NCBI GenBank assembly: GCA_965153355.1
Contig: OZ231126.1
Coordinates: 83,824,001 to 83,888,000, forward strand
From: Flaccisagitta enflata
Taxonomy: Eukaryota > Chaetognatha > Sagittoidea > Aphragmophora
Length of the DNA stretch: 64,000 nt
Reading direction: 5' to 3'
Each line of letters opens with the position of its first letter. Position 1 is the stretch's first letter. Shown one piece after another: positions 31,119-43,179 of this stretch. The notes under the pieces were generated by a model that was not told the origin of the DNA, ran no database searches, and worked only from the letters and a program-made list of their open reading frames with translations. Made by a program: the position numbers and the translations under genes.

Positions 31119-31714
31119 TACTATCTAGGCGGAAAAAATCTTTCGGTACGTTTGCATGCATATCTCAGGTTAGAATCAACCAAACATCAAAAAATTGGTG
31201 AGATAAATAAAGCTCTTCAAATTTGCAAGAGATTGACGCAAACCGCATCCGTCTAGCTCTATGCATTCAAAAACTATTCAACTTTAAATGAAATACTTCA
31301 GTTTCACTTTTGCCATTTCTCCACAATCTTCTGATGATATCATTTCATTTTTTTTTTGATTACTTCTAAACGCCTTGACCTGGACAGATGCGATTTGCGG
31401 TGCCTGCTTGCAAATTCGGAGGGCTTCATTTATGTCACCAATTTTTCTACGATTTAATGATTCTTTTGAAAACTGTGAGTCTAAATGTAGCGAAAGAATA
31501 GACAATAAAAAATTGCGAGAAAGATATGCAAAGCCTTCACTCCCTAGTAACTCGAACTGCTCTACAAAACGTTTCTAAAACAAATGTCGGCTCTGATTCA
31601 GTCAAAGGGAGCTCACACTAATTATTGATAAATTTGTAATTGATTTGTAATCATTTTTACGCCAATTAATATGTTTTTGCTACAAGACAAAAGATTTTTT
31701 CCGCCTAGATAGTA
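31119..31714. mobile_element. TIR element, 596 bp, inserted in family A sequence
   Basis: TACTATCTAGGCGGAAAAAA at the left is exactly inverted at the right (TTTTTTCCGCCTAGATAGTA). The family A flanks (GCTGCCCTGC and GGCAGGGCATGGGTACCGCT) abut on either side, so it inserted into an older repeat. No coding capacity. Confidence 0.85.
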
Positions 31715-32190
31715 CATAGGCAGGGCATGGGTACCGCTGACATGACCATCTGACACTATTGGTCAGCGGCCCCGGAGGGGCCGATGACCTATGATTCAAC
31801 ATAGGGCAAATTTTCTGGTTTCTGTCCGTCCGTCCGTCTGTCCCCCCCAGCCTAACACATGTGCAAAAATTAGGCGGGAAATGTAATGATATGGTTTCCA
31901 TAGTAAATATAGCTCTAGTAAAAGGAATTTTTTACTGAAGCTAGCCACTAGTATTTTTGGGTAGTAAGAAGATTTCCTTTCGATTCAATTCATATGATGC
32001 CTAATTTAGCTATGATGTCATAATTGTGATGTCCAAATGTTGCCAGTTTTTCCCATGTTTAGGTTTCCAAGAATTATCCTTCATTACAAGGCATTTAAAG
32101 CGCCATGAGAGAAAGGCAAATAACAGATTTGACAGACATTTGCAGGGTTGAGTATAAAAAAATAATCTGACTCAGAGGTGCACAGTTTTT

Positions 32191-32581
32191 GGGCAGCGGC
32201 CCCAAAGGGCCGATGTCCTGTAGGACACAGGGGGGAATTTCCAGACGTCCGTCCATCCGTCCGTCCGTCCGTCCTTCCATCCGTCCCCCCCCCCCTGGTT
32301 GGCCATCGAGGCCTCATATCCTCACTCTCAGGCCTGATTTAGGCCCTCTAAGCCCTCAAATCAACTCTCCGGGCCTTAAATCAGCATTCCAGGCCCCAAA
32401 TCAGCCCTCCAGGCCTCAAATCTGCCCCCAAGGCCTAAGGCCTGCCCCCAGACCTCAAATCTAATCTTCAGGCATAAATCCCCGCCTCAATTACGTCTTT
32501 GGCCTGCTAGATTCCCCCTCAGGACGTCTGGAAATTCCCCCCTGTGTCCTACAGGACATCGGCCCTTTGGGGCCGCTGCCC
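32191..32581. mobile_element. TIR element family A, complete, 391 bp
   Basis: Both 60-bp ends (32191-32250 and 32522-32581) are perfect inverted copies starting GGGCAGCGGCCCCAAAGGGC. Inside the left TIR is a CCGT microsatellite (32248-32290). The core is about ten units of CAAATCAGCCCTCCAGGCCT type. No ORF. The perfect TIR suggests recent movement or conversion. Confidence 0.92.
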
Positions 32582-32929
32582 TGCTCTCACTCCACTACTT
32601 CACTTGATCACCCCAAGCAGGGCATCCGGTACCGCTGACCATGTGCGATCCTTGGATGACTAGTTAGCCAGTAGTATGGTCAATCCTGATCTACATGCAG
32701 TTGAATGAAATCAAGGAAAACTTCAAATCTGTAATTGTTGCCCTTGAGGATCTACTGGCAAATCATCATAAGACGAGGTTCGCAGGACATAAAAAGCCGT
32801 AACCACGGGATGTAATGTTCCAAATTCATGAAGTAAGGCTCATGAGTTCTTTTGGTGGATTTTTGTTTTGGTTTTGGCAGCAGTTGTTACACTTAATCCA
32901 TACTCAAGTGATCCTTTTCCGCCTAATTT

Positions 32930-33245
32930 TTGCACATGTGTTAGATCATGGCCTCCAGGGCCTTGAATTAGGCCTCTCAGAACCCAAATCAGGTCTATTA
33001 GATCCCAAATAAGGCCTTCCAGACCTCAATTTAAACCTCTCAGAACCTCAATCAGGCCTTTTAGACCCCAAATCAGGCTTTCTAGACTTCAACTTAGGCC
33101 TCTAAGAACCCCAATCAGGCCTTTCAGATCCAAAATCAGGCCTTGATAGACCCAGATCAGAACTTCCCAGTCCATAATCACACCTCAAGCCCTGATTTGA
33201 CCCAAAATCAGGCCCCTAAGCCCTAAAACCAGCTTCTTAAACCTC
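32930..33245. repeat. 20-bp minisatellite related to family A core
   Basis: About 14 diverged units such as CCTCTCAGAACCCAAATCAGG and TTTAGACCCCAAATCAGGC. Confidence 0.8.
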
Positions 33246-33471
33246 TCAGACCTAATCTCCGCAAAAATCGACCCGCATCGGACAGACTGACCGAGACTCC
33301 TTCCTGCATCGTGAACCGATATCCGGTGTGCAACACCGAGACAGACCGACGAGACAGACAGACAGACAGACAGAGACAGACAGGGGATTAGTAAGGAGAA
33401 GAGAGGGAGAGGTCGAGGAGAGACAATGGAGAGAAAAAATGAAGTGTGAATGGAGCATGGGGTAAGAAATC

Positions 33472-33577
<106 letters not shown>

Positions 33578-33976
33578 TCGGCTCTTTCAGTCAGATTTGG
33601 GTGAGCAATCGTCCAAAATTTATAACAGTAAAAGAGCAGACAAAAGAGGTTGAATGACTGGCTCATGCTTATGCTTTCTTACATTTACAATGTCTTTCAT
33701 TCAATATTCATTCATGCCATGGACGAATTATTTATGTCTGAAATTAAAAAAAAAACAGTTTCATACCGACTGGTTTCCTTTAAACAGTTACAAATGTCAA
33801 GTATACTGTCTCAAATTTAAAATTTTTCCAATTTTTATCTAAGATCTTTCCATTGGAATAAAAACGATTTCAAAAATAGATTCCTCCAAAATGATAACAA
33901 ATACAAAGAAAGCGACTCTACTGTATGTTCAATTTGGATTTACTATGATAAGCGACCTATCAGCACTTCTTAGTGG

Positions 33977-33977
<1 letters not shown>

Positions 33978-34059
<82 letters not shown>
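33978..34059. repeat. (CA)n microsatellite
   Basis: About 41 uninterrupted AC units. Confidence 0.95.
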
Positions 34060-34061
<2 letters not shown>

Positions 34062-34921
34062 TATTTAAGAAATGGTTACATGGTAAACATTTATCAATAA
34101 TACATTGACTATAGAAAAAATGTTGAATTGTATCGTAAACCGATATCTAGCTATATCTAATAATTGATTTATAGCTATCTCTTCTTGTATCTATTGGAGA
34201 CGAGAATCACTTTGATTGTGCAGTAGATCGTATCTAGTTTGTAAGACCTGGATCGTCAGTGGTTACTCAGACCTCAAGTTGGACATCGTAAACCTTAAAT
34301 CAGGCAACTCAGACCTCAAATCAGGCTACTTGGACCCAAAATCAGATATCAGAGACCCTGCAATTTTCCAGCATGGAATCATAGGTCATCGACCCCTCCG
34401 GGGCCGCTGCCCCACTCATCATCTCATGCCAACATAAACTAACATACGGGCGTTGGGTACCGCTGACCATGTAATGCTTTTGCGACTATTGAGACTATTC
34501 TATTTCAGCTGTGTGTCTATTTTGTGTTAAGAAGAGTTGACTTGTGGAGTATCTAAAAAGATTGAAACTGTTGAATAGAGTTGAAAGTGAAACAGTGTTG
34601 GAAGGGGTTAAGAAGAGTTTTTGAGGGTTAAAAAGATTTCAATATCAATAATTTTACCGTCTCAAATTAGATATTGGCGAATCTTTTTTGCTAACGCAAC
34701 TTGTTGGACATTTTCATTAGAAAAGATTTTCAAATGTGCCAAGGAATAAGGCTAAAAACATACACGGCTACCCTAGTCGCATGTGGGTGGGCAGGGGTTC
34801 TTATAGGATAGGTCACTGGAGCATCTGTGTTGACTCGATTTTCATTGGAATAGTAATTGTTGGAAAGTAGTTGCCACAAGAAATGAGTCAGGATGGGTAT
34901 CAGATTGAGAAGAGAACATTT

Positions 34922-36121
34922 TTTGTTGCGTGCACGCAACTCTACACCTTGCTGTGTTGGTCAGCAGGTCGGTCGGTTGGTAGGTCCATCAGTCTGTCAC
35001 GTTTTTAAAATTATGACTTTTTAAGGTTATTTAGGGTAATTCAAGATACTCTAGGGTATTTCAGGGTACTTTAGGGTACTTAGGTTATTCTAGGTACTTA
35101 TGGTACTTTAGGGTACTTTCATATATTTTCGGGTACTTTTAGATATTTTCGAGTAATTTGGGGTATTTCTGGGTATTTGTAGGTATTTTTGGGTATCTAT
35201 GGGTATTCTTTAGTATTTTAAGGTATTTTTGTGTTAATGGCTATTTTTGCGTATTATGGGTAATTTTGACATTTTGGATAGCTATTCTTATGTATTTTTA
35301 GATATTTTTGGGTATTTTTAGAATATATTGATGTATTGATATTCAAAAAACATTGTTGACCATTGTGGAACATTGTGGAACATTTTGGAGCATTGTGGCA
35401 CATTGTGGGACATTGTGAAACATTATGGTACATTGTGGAACATTGTGGAAATTATGTTGTGGAATGTTAGATAGGATAGAAAGGAGGGAGGATGGAAGAA
35501 AGGATAGAAAGAAGGGGGTAAGGAACAAAGGAAGAAGGAAGGAATATGTACATAGTTGTGTTTGTTTTTTGTAAAACAGAGCACGCAACTGTTAGCCTGT
35601 TGGGCATGTGTGATTATCTATGTGATTACGAGACAATGTGGGGTACTTTAAAGTACTTTTGGGAAATTATGTTATGTAATATTGTGATCATGTTATTATG
35701 TAAATATGTTATTGTGTAAATATGTTATCATGTTATAATGTTTAGGGTACTTTCAGATATTTTCGGGTACTTTTAGGTATTCTCCAGTATTTTTGGGTAT
35801 TTTTAGGTATTTTTGGGTATTTCTAGGTATTTTTAGGTATTTTTGGGTATTTTTGGGTATTTTGTAAACGACTTAAAATGATGTAAAATGACAAAAACCG
35901 CAATTGCAAAAATATAACTAAAAATAACTTAGAATGACTTAGAATGACTTAAAATGACTTAGAATGACTTAGAATGACTTAAAGTAAGTTAGAATGACTT
36001 AGAGTGACTTGAAATGACATAAAATGACTTAAAAAGACGTAAAACAGCGAAAAAAGCTAAGCGTCTCCGACCGACCGACGGACAGAGTGGGTCATAGAGT
36101 CGCGTGCACGCGACTAAAAAG
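34922..36121. repeat. Composite with hairpin ends at both sides and decayed 10-bp tandems
   Basis: The left end is TTGCGTGCACGCAACTCTAC with a GGTCGG stretch. The right end is GACGGACAGAGTGGG, then AGAGTCGCGTGCACGCGACT and AAAAA. Between are GGGTACTTT/GGGTATTTTT units, CATTGTGGAA units (35350-35455) and AATGACTTAG units (35925-36040), each about 10 bp. No gene. Confidence 0.75.
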
Positions 36122-36527
36122 TTTGGCTTCATTAAGTTTCCGTAAGAGTAGATATGGGCCTACCACGAAATATGGATTGTTTACATCACCAAATGGTCAA
36201 GAAAGGTCAAATCAGGCTAGTGATAATTTGTAACTTTTGATCGTCATATTCTCCACATGCATCCTGAATTGTACTTATTTTGGATTAATGGCTAAATTGT
36301 GATCCCCTCTGAGCGATATCTAAATGCACCCCCCCCCCCCCCCATGTATGTTCCAGAGAAATACGTTGATGTTTTACTTACTTGCAGTGGATGAATCTTT
36401 ATTCTTTATGAGCAGGATGATTCTCGATTTCTGCAGTCAAATTGATCTGCTGCAGCTGCACCCATCAAATCAAATCCCTCGATAATACCATAAAGGATGT
36501 CTTTCAATCAAGCTCCGACTTACTTTT
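36122..36527. other. Unassigned sequence with a C14 run
   Basis: Mostly unique-looking. A homopolymer of 14 C at about 36330-36343 may be a weak point in the assembly. Confidence 0.4.
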
Positions 36528-36815
36528 TAGATGCGTCCACGCATCTCTATAATAGGCTGTGTCCGTCGGTCGGTTGGTCGGTAGGTCGGTTGGTTGGTCA
36601 GGTAATTGGTAATGCATTCATTAGAAACATCAAAATCAAGCATTTTTTCAACAGGAAAGTGGTTCTACCCCAGTAAAAGAAGCATACATCAATTAATTCA
36701 TTCATTCAATCATTCATTCATTCACAAATGACATTCATCCATAAAAAAACATTCATTCATAAAAAACGTTCATTCAAAGAGGACGCATCGTTGGCCTACT
36801 TGGCCTTGTTTCTTG
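36528..36815 (+). repeat. Hairpin-ended short repeat, GATGCG subfamily
   Basis: TTTTTAGATGCGTCCACGCA TCTCTATAATAGGCTGTG, then GGTCGGT repeats, then ATCAAAATCAAGCATTTTT and (ATTC)n, ending GGCCTTGTTTC. 55625-55890 is a homologous copy over the full length. Confidence 0.8.
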
Positions 36816-36841
36816 GTTAGGGCCAAGTGTAAATCGTGTAT

Positions 36842-36872
<31 letters not shown>

Positions 36873-36931
36873 GGAGATCACAGCTGGTGATGAAGAACTA
36901 AGGATAAGGAACAAGACAGCCGTCATCCAAA

Positions 36932-37085
<154 letters not shown>

Positions 37086-37314
37086 TGTGCGTGTGAGTCT
37101 CCTTCCGCCCGACCTTTTGTGTCTCTCTCTTACCTCCTCTTTGTGTCTGTTTATCTGCCTCTCTGCCTGTCTTTCTGCCGGCTTTAATTTCTTTGAGAGT
37201 CATCACGAATTGATTGCTCCGTCCTCAGTTTGCAGGACGATCGTCTCGGGCAGTCCACTGACAGTTTACAATCGTGAACGAGCCGGTCTACGACGCTGAG
37301 CAACGCAATCGAGG

Positions 37315-37369
<55 letters not shown>

Positions 37370-37568
37370 GTTCTCACCATACCGGTTGCCTCTCCATCTT
37401 TGCCGAAGATTTCGGTGCGGCCCAGAAGCGCGGTAAATGTTGGAAATTGAATTTGAAGGAGAGCTCGAGAATGTACCGGCAAAAAATTGCGGATGAAATT
37501 AATTTTGTGACCAGCACATGTCACAAGGAAATGTAAGGGGAAAGAACACTTTAAAATAAAGAAAAACC

Positions 37569-40292
37569 ATGTCGACATTTTTTTATTATAAAACTCTTGT
37601 TACTTTTAATATTTTCCACGTCATCGTCATTTTATTTCTCTCATCCGTGACTGTGGAGACGAGAGGTAGAAATGCCGAGAAGAAACCAGACGTCATCGAG
37701 GCAGTTTCCGCCACCAACGTCACGGGAGCCAACGACGCCACTCTCGTCACCGACGCCACATTACACCACAATTATTTCCGCGATAGACGACGACCTCGTG
37801 GACTTCCAGTAGGTGGCCGTTTCGGTGGACGCGCCGGTTGGCCTTCTTCTTCCGGTGGCGCTAACTGGTGGATTTGCAACGGCAGATGGTGGTACGGAAC
37901 ACGACCAGTAGCTTGTCTACCTAATCAGCCAACAGGTAACTGATGAAAATCGGCATCATTGAGGCTATGAGCATATAGGGCACGGGCTTATTAGTGGCAC
38001 AGAACACGACTCGTAGCTTGTATTCCTAATTAACCCACAGGTAATTAATAAAAATGTATGGGCATGTATGGGCCTATGAGCTAATGGGCATGGGGTAATC
38101 AGTGCAGTGGTACAGCCAACAGGTAACTTTAACTAATGAAATCAGGCATGTATAAGGCAGGGAATGTGAGCGAATAAAAACCGCTTGAAAAAAAAAACGT
38201 TTTTATCACCGGGTTTGATTGTTCTTTTAGTCGCGTGCTACGCGACTCTACTCCCCGTTTTGTCGGTCGGTCGGTCGGTTGGTCCTTTTTTTTACTTTTT
38301 CAGCGTTTTTAAGCTTTTTGGGCTCACAGCTCCTTCCCAAATGCCATTATACATTATTTTGTCATTCTAAGTCATTCTAAGTCATTCTAAGTCATTCTAA
38401 GTCATTCTAAGTCATTCTAAGTCATATTTAGTCATATTTAGTCATATTAAGTTATATTAAGTCACTAAAGTCAATATGGTCATTAAAGTCATTTTATGTT
38501 TTTTTAACTTATTTCATAATGATATAATGTATGTATTCACACATCAGAAATGTGTAGTACGTAACAAAGAGTAAATACAATCACTTAAAGAATTACTAAG
38601 TAGCGACTAATAACTACTTTTCAGAAAAACAAAAGGTGCGTAAGCGAGGCCAAATCCATAAAGCAGGCACAAGTGAGGCCTAAACGGTCAGGTCACCTTG
38701 AGTCATTTAAACTCCATTTAAGTCATCTTGAGCTATTAATGTCCTGCATGCGACTTAAAGGTGTTGGCCTTGTTTCAAAGAAATTACGCATGTGTCCAAA
38801 AATAAAAGGCAAAATCTTGGATTTCATTAAAACAAGGCCGTATACACGAGCCGAAATCGCGTGCGGGTGGGCAGGGGCAGTGATGAAATTGACCAACTAG
38901 ACAGTTTAGCAGGAGCAGTAACCCCCAAACCGCCCGTAAGCGCCGAAAAAAGCAAAGCGTTACGGACGGACAGACTGACCGACCGACCGACAGACGGACA
39001 GAGTGGGTTGTAGAGTCGCGTGCACGCGACTAAAAACTTTACAACATTCAGAATAATATTCTTTGTCTTCATAAAAAAGTTATTTAACTCATTGCTGATG
39101 TTATCTGATGTGGTAATACAGTGACATTAACAGCCTAGCCAATCGGGTAGTATATTCATGGTGACAAAAGCGACTTAGTATGTATCTAACACTGACAATG
39201 ATTATCAAAGTGATACTTACATTTATTCATTTTCACTTTTAGCAATGACACTAGCATGATTTACGTCACATGCACAACTGGTTAATTTAAATTGTTTAGA
39301 ATTGGTTTTGTATTAATCAAAACTGGTGAAATATCTTAGATCCATATCAATCATTAGTGCTGAGATCATGGAAATCAACTACTTATTAATGAAGTTATTC
39401 ATGTCCAATCACTACTAGAAAAATAAGTTCAGTTTCCGTGAGCAATAATGCAAGTACCAAATAGGCTCAATACCCTCAATGGCTTACAAACACCACAATC
39501 TCATAGCAATCCTTTTAGAATGCTTTAAAATATACAAATATAGAATATGGTTAAGAAAGGTCATTTATAGGTAATACGCAATTAAGTTTTGAAAAAAAAA
39601 CGAGCTTTGAAAAAAAAACCTGACAGAAACCGTTTTTAGTCGCGTGCACGCGACTCTACAACCCGCTTTGTCCGTCCGTTGGTCGGTCGGTTGGTCGGTT
39701 GGTCGATCGGTCGGTTGGTCACATTTTACTTTTTCTTATGATTTTATTTCTTTGACCCCACTGCTACTGCCTGAATGGTCTAGTGACCTCATATATGGCC
39801 CCTGTCCACCCGCACGCGACTTCGGTAGACGTGTATCAGGCCTTGTTTTTTGTTTTTGTTTTTTTTTTTACATTCCCTAGTATGGGGCTGTGAGTCTATG
39901 GGCATGAGAATCTCATCTCTTGAGGATCTTATCTCACTACCATATACCGTACGCCTACACTACTCGAGGGCCGGCCCGGTGCCGCTGACCGTCTAACGCT
40001 TTTGCGACCATTCTCTCTGTTCACTCAGTTTATCCGAGTGTGCGCCCAGCTGCGTATCCATCCCAGTCGGGACATTATCGAGCTTATCATCCGAGACATC
40101 TTCAAAGACATCTTCAAAGACATCTTCAAAGACCATGTCGACTGCGTATTCAGCACCATCCTATGACTTGGTCTGCTGCCGCCGCTTTCTGCTCGCGTCA
40201 AGGCATGAGACTGGCCAAGATTAACTCCAGAGACGAACAAGTAAGCCTTTGGAAATACAATCATTGCATTGGCTACCTGTTTTACTAGAGTT

Positions 40293-40363
<71 letters not shown>

Positions 40364-40643
40364 TGAGAGAGAGTGTGAGAGAGAGTGTGAGAGAGAGTGT
40401 GAGAGAGAGTGTGAGAGAGAGTGTGAGAGAGAGTGTGAGAGAAGTGTGAAGAGAGTGTGAGAGAGAGTGTGAGAGAGAGTGTGAGAGAGAGTGTGAGAGA
40501 GAGTGTGAGAGAGTGTGAGAGAGAAGTGTGAGAAGAGGGTGAGAGAGAGTGTGAGAGAGAGTGTGAGAGAGAGTGTGAGAGAGTGTGAGAGAAGAGAGTG
40601 TGAGAGAGAGTGTGAGAGAGAGAGTGTGAGAGAGAGTGTGAGA

Positions 40644-40723
<80 letters not shown>

Positions 40724-41746
40724 GAAAGGTTAGAAAGAGAGAGAGGCCATTGAAAGAGACTTACAAACATCACGCACAGCACTGCTGTCTCACATAAGGT
40801 TTGAGACAAGAATGATATTACTACATGTTTTTTTTTGTTTTTTTTTGCATTTTGCAGGGTCTATGAGTATACAAACGAAAAACCATGAAGAAGAAAATCT
40901 ATCCCAAGGCGCTTTTTTTAAAAAATGAAAAAATTCAAGATTCTTAACTTCATTTTGCATAGACTATTCTTTAGGTTCGTTTGACCTATCTTTTGACAGC
41001 ATAATGTTAATCCTGAAAAAATTGTCTTTTATTTGATAGGTCACACTATATAGTTTTCATAAGAAATAGAATTTTTTTTTTAAGACCAATGTTACAAAAT
41101 TAAAAGTATTATTATCAGGATTAACATTATGCTGTAAAAACATAGGTCAAACCAACCTGAAAAATAATCTATGTAAAATGACGCTATTAATCTTGAATTT
41201 TTCATTTTTTTCAAAAAGCGCCTTGGAAAAGATTGTCTACTGGATGGTTCTTGGTTCTTATACTCATGAACTCTGCAAAAATGCAAAAAACTGCATAGTT
41301 ATATCATTCTTGTCTGAAAGCTTATATGAGACAGCAGTGACAGGAAGCCTTACATATGGAAAGACTCACTTACAGGTAAACGGACGGAGAATTGCAGACA
41401 CAGACAGACAGGTCCAAAAAAATGGTTAAATTGTATTGACAAACGAAAAGTCATCGACCATAACCTGATAAAAGAAAAAAAAAGAAAAAAAACTTATCCC
41501 AAGGTCCACGTTACCTCCGCGTTTGGTGACGAACCATCCTTCTGGATCGGGGCATCTGACCGATCTTACCGCGAAGGTTACTGGACATGGACAGACGGAA
41601 CTCTCCTGACGGAGACGAATTGGGCCTACAGACAACCGGACGGAGGAATTCATCAAAACTGTCTTCAAGTGAACTTCGGAGGCGCCGGCAGATGGGACGA
41701 CGCAGACTGCGCACACGCCAAACCGTTTCTCTGCCAAAGATGCTGA
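37569..41746 (+). CDS. Secreted C-type lectin, galactose-type motif, three exons
   Basis: Exons 37569-37935, 40029-40240 and 41504-41746; GT-AG introns of 2093 and 1263 bp with phases 1 and 0, giving a 273-aa product. An N-terminal hydrophobic segment (about residues 9-27) should act as signal peptide. The middle is Gly/Arg- and Trp-rich with two Cys (WWICNGRWWYGTRPVACLP), then three HLQR repeats. The C-type lectin domain follows: PMTWSAAAAFCSRQG, LAKINSRDEQ, FWIGASD, WTWTDGT, QPD (237-239), WDD (257-259), and the four expected cysteines 177, 246, 262 and 270. QPD predicts galactose-type calcium-dependent binding by family rule; WDD stands for the usual WND. The acceptor of exon 3 is AAG, weaker than CAG. 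Likely an extracellular recognition or matrix lectin. Confidence 0.88.
38225..39037. repeat. Hairpin-ended repeats in opposite orientation, intron 1 of the lectin gene
   Basis: A forward GTCGCG end lies at 38228-38290 (AGTCGCGTGCTACGCGACTC), followed by AAGTCATTCT tandems (38355-38440). A reversed, nearly complete copy lies at 38838-39037 (ATCGCGTGCGGGTGGGCAGG to GTCGCGTGCACGCGACTAAA). Together they form a large inverted arrangement inside the intron. Confidence 0.8.
39633..39850 (+). repeat. Hairpin-ended short repeat, GTCGCG subfamily, complete, intronic
   Basis: It opens with TTTTTAGTCGCGTGCACGCG and ends CCGCACGCGACTTCGGTAGA, then CGTGTATCAGGCCTTG. The (GGTC)n part is short. It lies in intron 1 of the lectin gene, just upstream of exon 2. 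Confidence 0.85.
40281..40722. repeat. GA-rich array with higher-order GAGAGTGTGA units
   Basis: GA repeats flank a block of 10-12-bp units GAGAGTGTGA arranged as about 30 copies; the first part has GAGAGT 6-bp units. It starts about 40 bp after the exon 2 donor of the lectin gene. Confidence 0.9.
40780..41339. mobile_element. Fold-back element, 560 bp, intron 2 of the lectin gene
   Basis: CACTGCTGTCTCACATAAGG at the left pairs with the complement of TTATATGAGACAGCAGTG at the right. Most of each 250-bp arm pairs, with the centre near 41060-41090. No ORF. The boundaries lie outside all exons. Confidence 0.85.
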
Positions 41747-41954
41747 AATGGATGCACAAACATGCACACGAAGATGCTCATGCATGCAATGTGCGTTTAC
41801 TTGGCTTTCTTGGTGGGATGGCAAACCTGATAAACGAAACTTCAATAGCAACAAATACGAGGGATTTTTAAAAGAAATTTATTTTTTTCTTCATCATTTT
41901 CTACTTTCGTACTTATCACAATACTTAGTTGTTAAATTAATATTATCATCACTA

Positions 41955-42058
41955 ATATCAATAGTAATAATAATATTGATATTATTATTATTATTATTAT
42001 TATCATTATTATTATCATCATTATTATTATCATCATTATTATTATAATCATTATCATC

Positions 42059-42150
<92 letters not shown>

Positions 42151-42312
42151 TAATAATGATAATAATGATAATAATAATGATAATAATGATAATAATAATA
42201 ATAATGATAATAATAATAATAATGATAATAATAATAATAATGATAATAATAATAATAATAAAAATAATAATGAAAATAATAATAAAAATAAAAAATAATA
42301 ATAATAATGATA
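41955..42312. repeat. (ATT)n and (AAT)n arrays, inverted
   Basis: TTA/TCA repeats at 41980-42058 switch to AATAAT/GATAAT repeats until about 42312, so the two halves can pair. ORFs here are artefacts. Confidence 0.9.
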
Positions 42313-42760
42313 TTAATAATTGAAATATTATCAACAAAAAAAAAAAGAAGAAAAAATGGAATACAATTAAAACAAATATTGGGTGAAGGCAACTGCTGCG
42401 TCGCGTTGTTGCATGTTGAGTCGTTCTCTCGGCAAGCCCACCTGGCAGCTTATGCGGCTGTGATTTGGTACGTTTTGAACTTTGAATTCAAAACGTGTGA
42501 CCCCATGGTTTGCCTTTGAAATTCTAGCATTGGCAATTTTTGTGTCAAATAGTCTTTCTAGTTCCTTATGCTTGACATGTTTAAGGTAAAAAAATGAAAA
42601 CAAAATTTCAATTTTTCTGTTAGTGCAATTTGCAAAAATGCACATGAGTATTTCAACTGTTTGTTCTTGATGCAGTACTTAATGGGTGCAACAATATCAT
42701 CCCCCGATGCGGTCGCTTAAGAAAATTCCATGACTGAAATTTTGACTTCTGAGTGCACAC
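42313..42760. other. Unassigned sequence
   Basis: No exon or repeat recognised; one short inverted pair (GTACGTTTTGAACTTTG and AATTCAAAACGTGTGA) near 42468-42500. Confidence 0.35.
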
Positions 42761-42762
42761 TA

Positions 42763-42858
42763 ACACACACACACACACACACACACACTTACACACACAC
42801 ACACACACACACACACACTTACACACTTACACACACACTCACACACACACACACACGT
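42763..42858. repeat. (CA)n microsatellite, interrupted
   Basis: ACAC runs broken by ACACTT and ACACTC. Confidence 0.9.
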
Positions 42859-43179
42859 ACGCACGCACGATGATTCCTTCAGTCACTCGAAGCGGATGTT
42901 GTCGGAAGTCATTGCCAATCTGTTCAGTTGCAATTTACTGGTGCCTGTACTCCGTGTGACCAACTTTATGACGGACGGCTGGACGAAAGGATAACGTATC
43001 TCAGCTAGCGGTGCTGCCAATGCAGGTTTTTAAGAAATCGCAATCATGAGGCAAAAAACGAAATCGGGAGAGATCAAAGGAATGGGGGTGATCAACGGGT
43101 TTTGTCTCTAAGCAGAGAGAAAAAGGTTCGATGAAAGTACAATGGATGTTTCGAAGTCGAAACCTTTTATTTCCCAATT

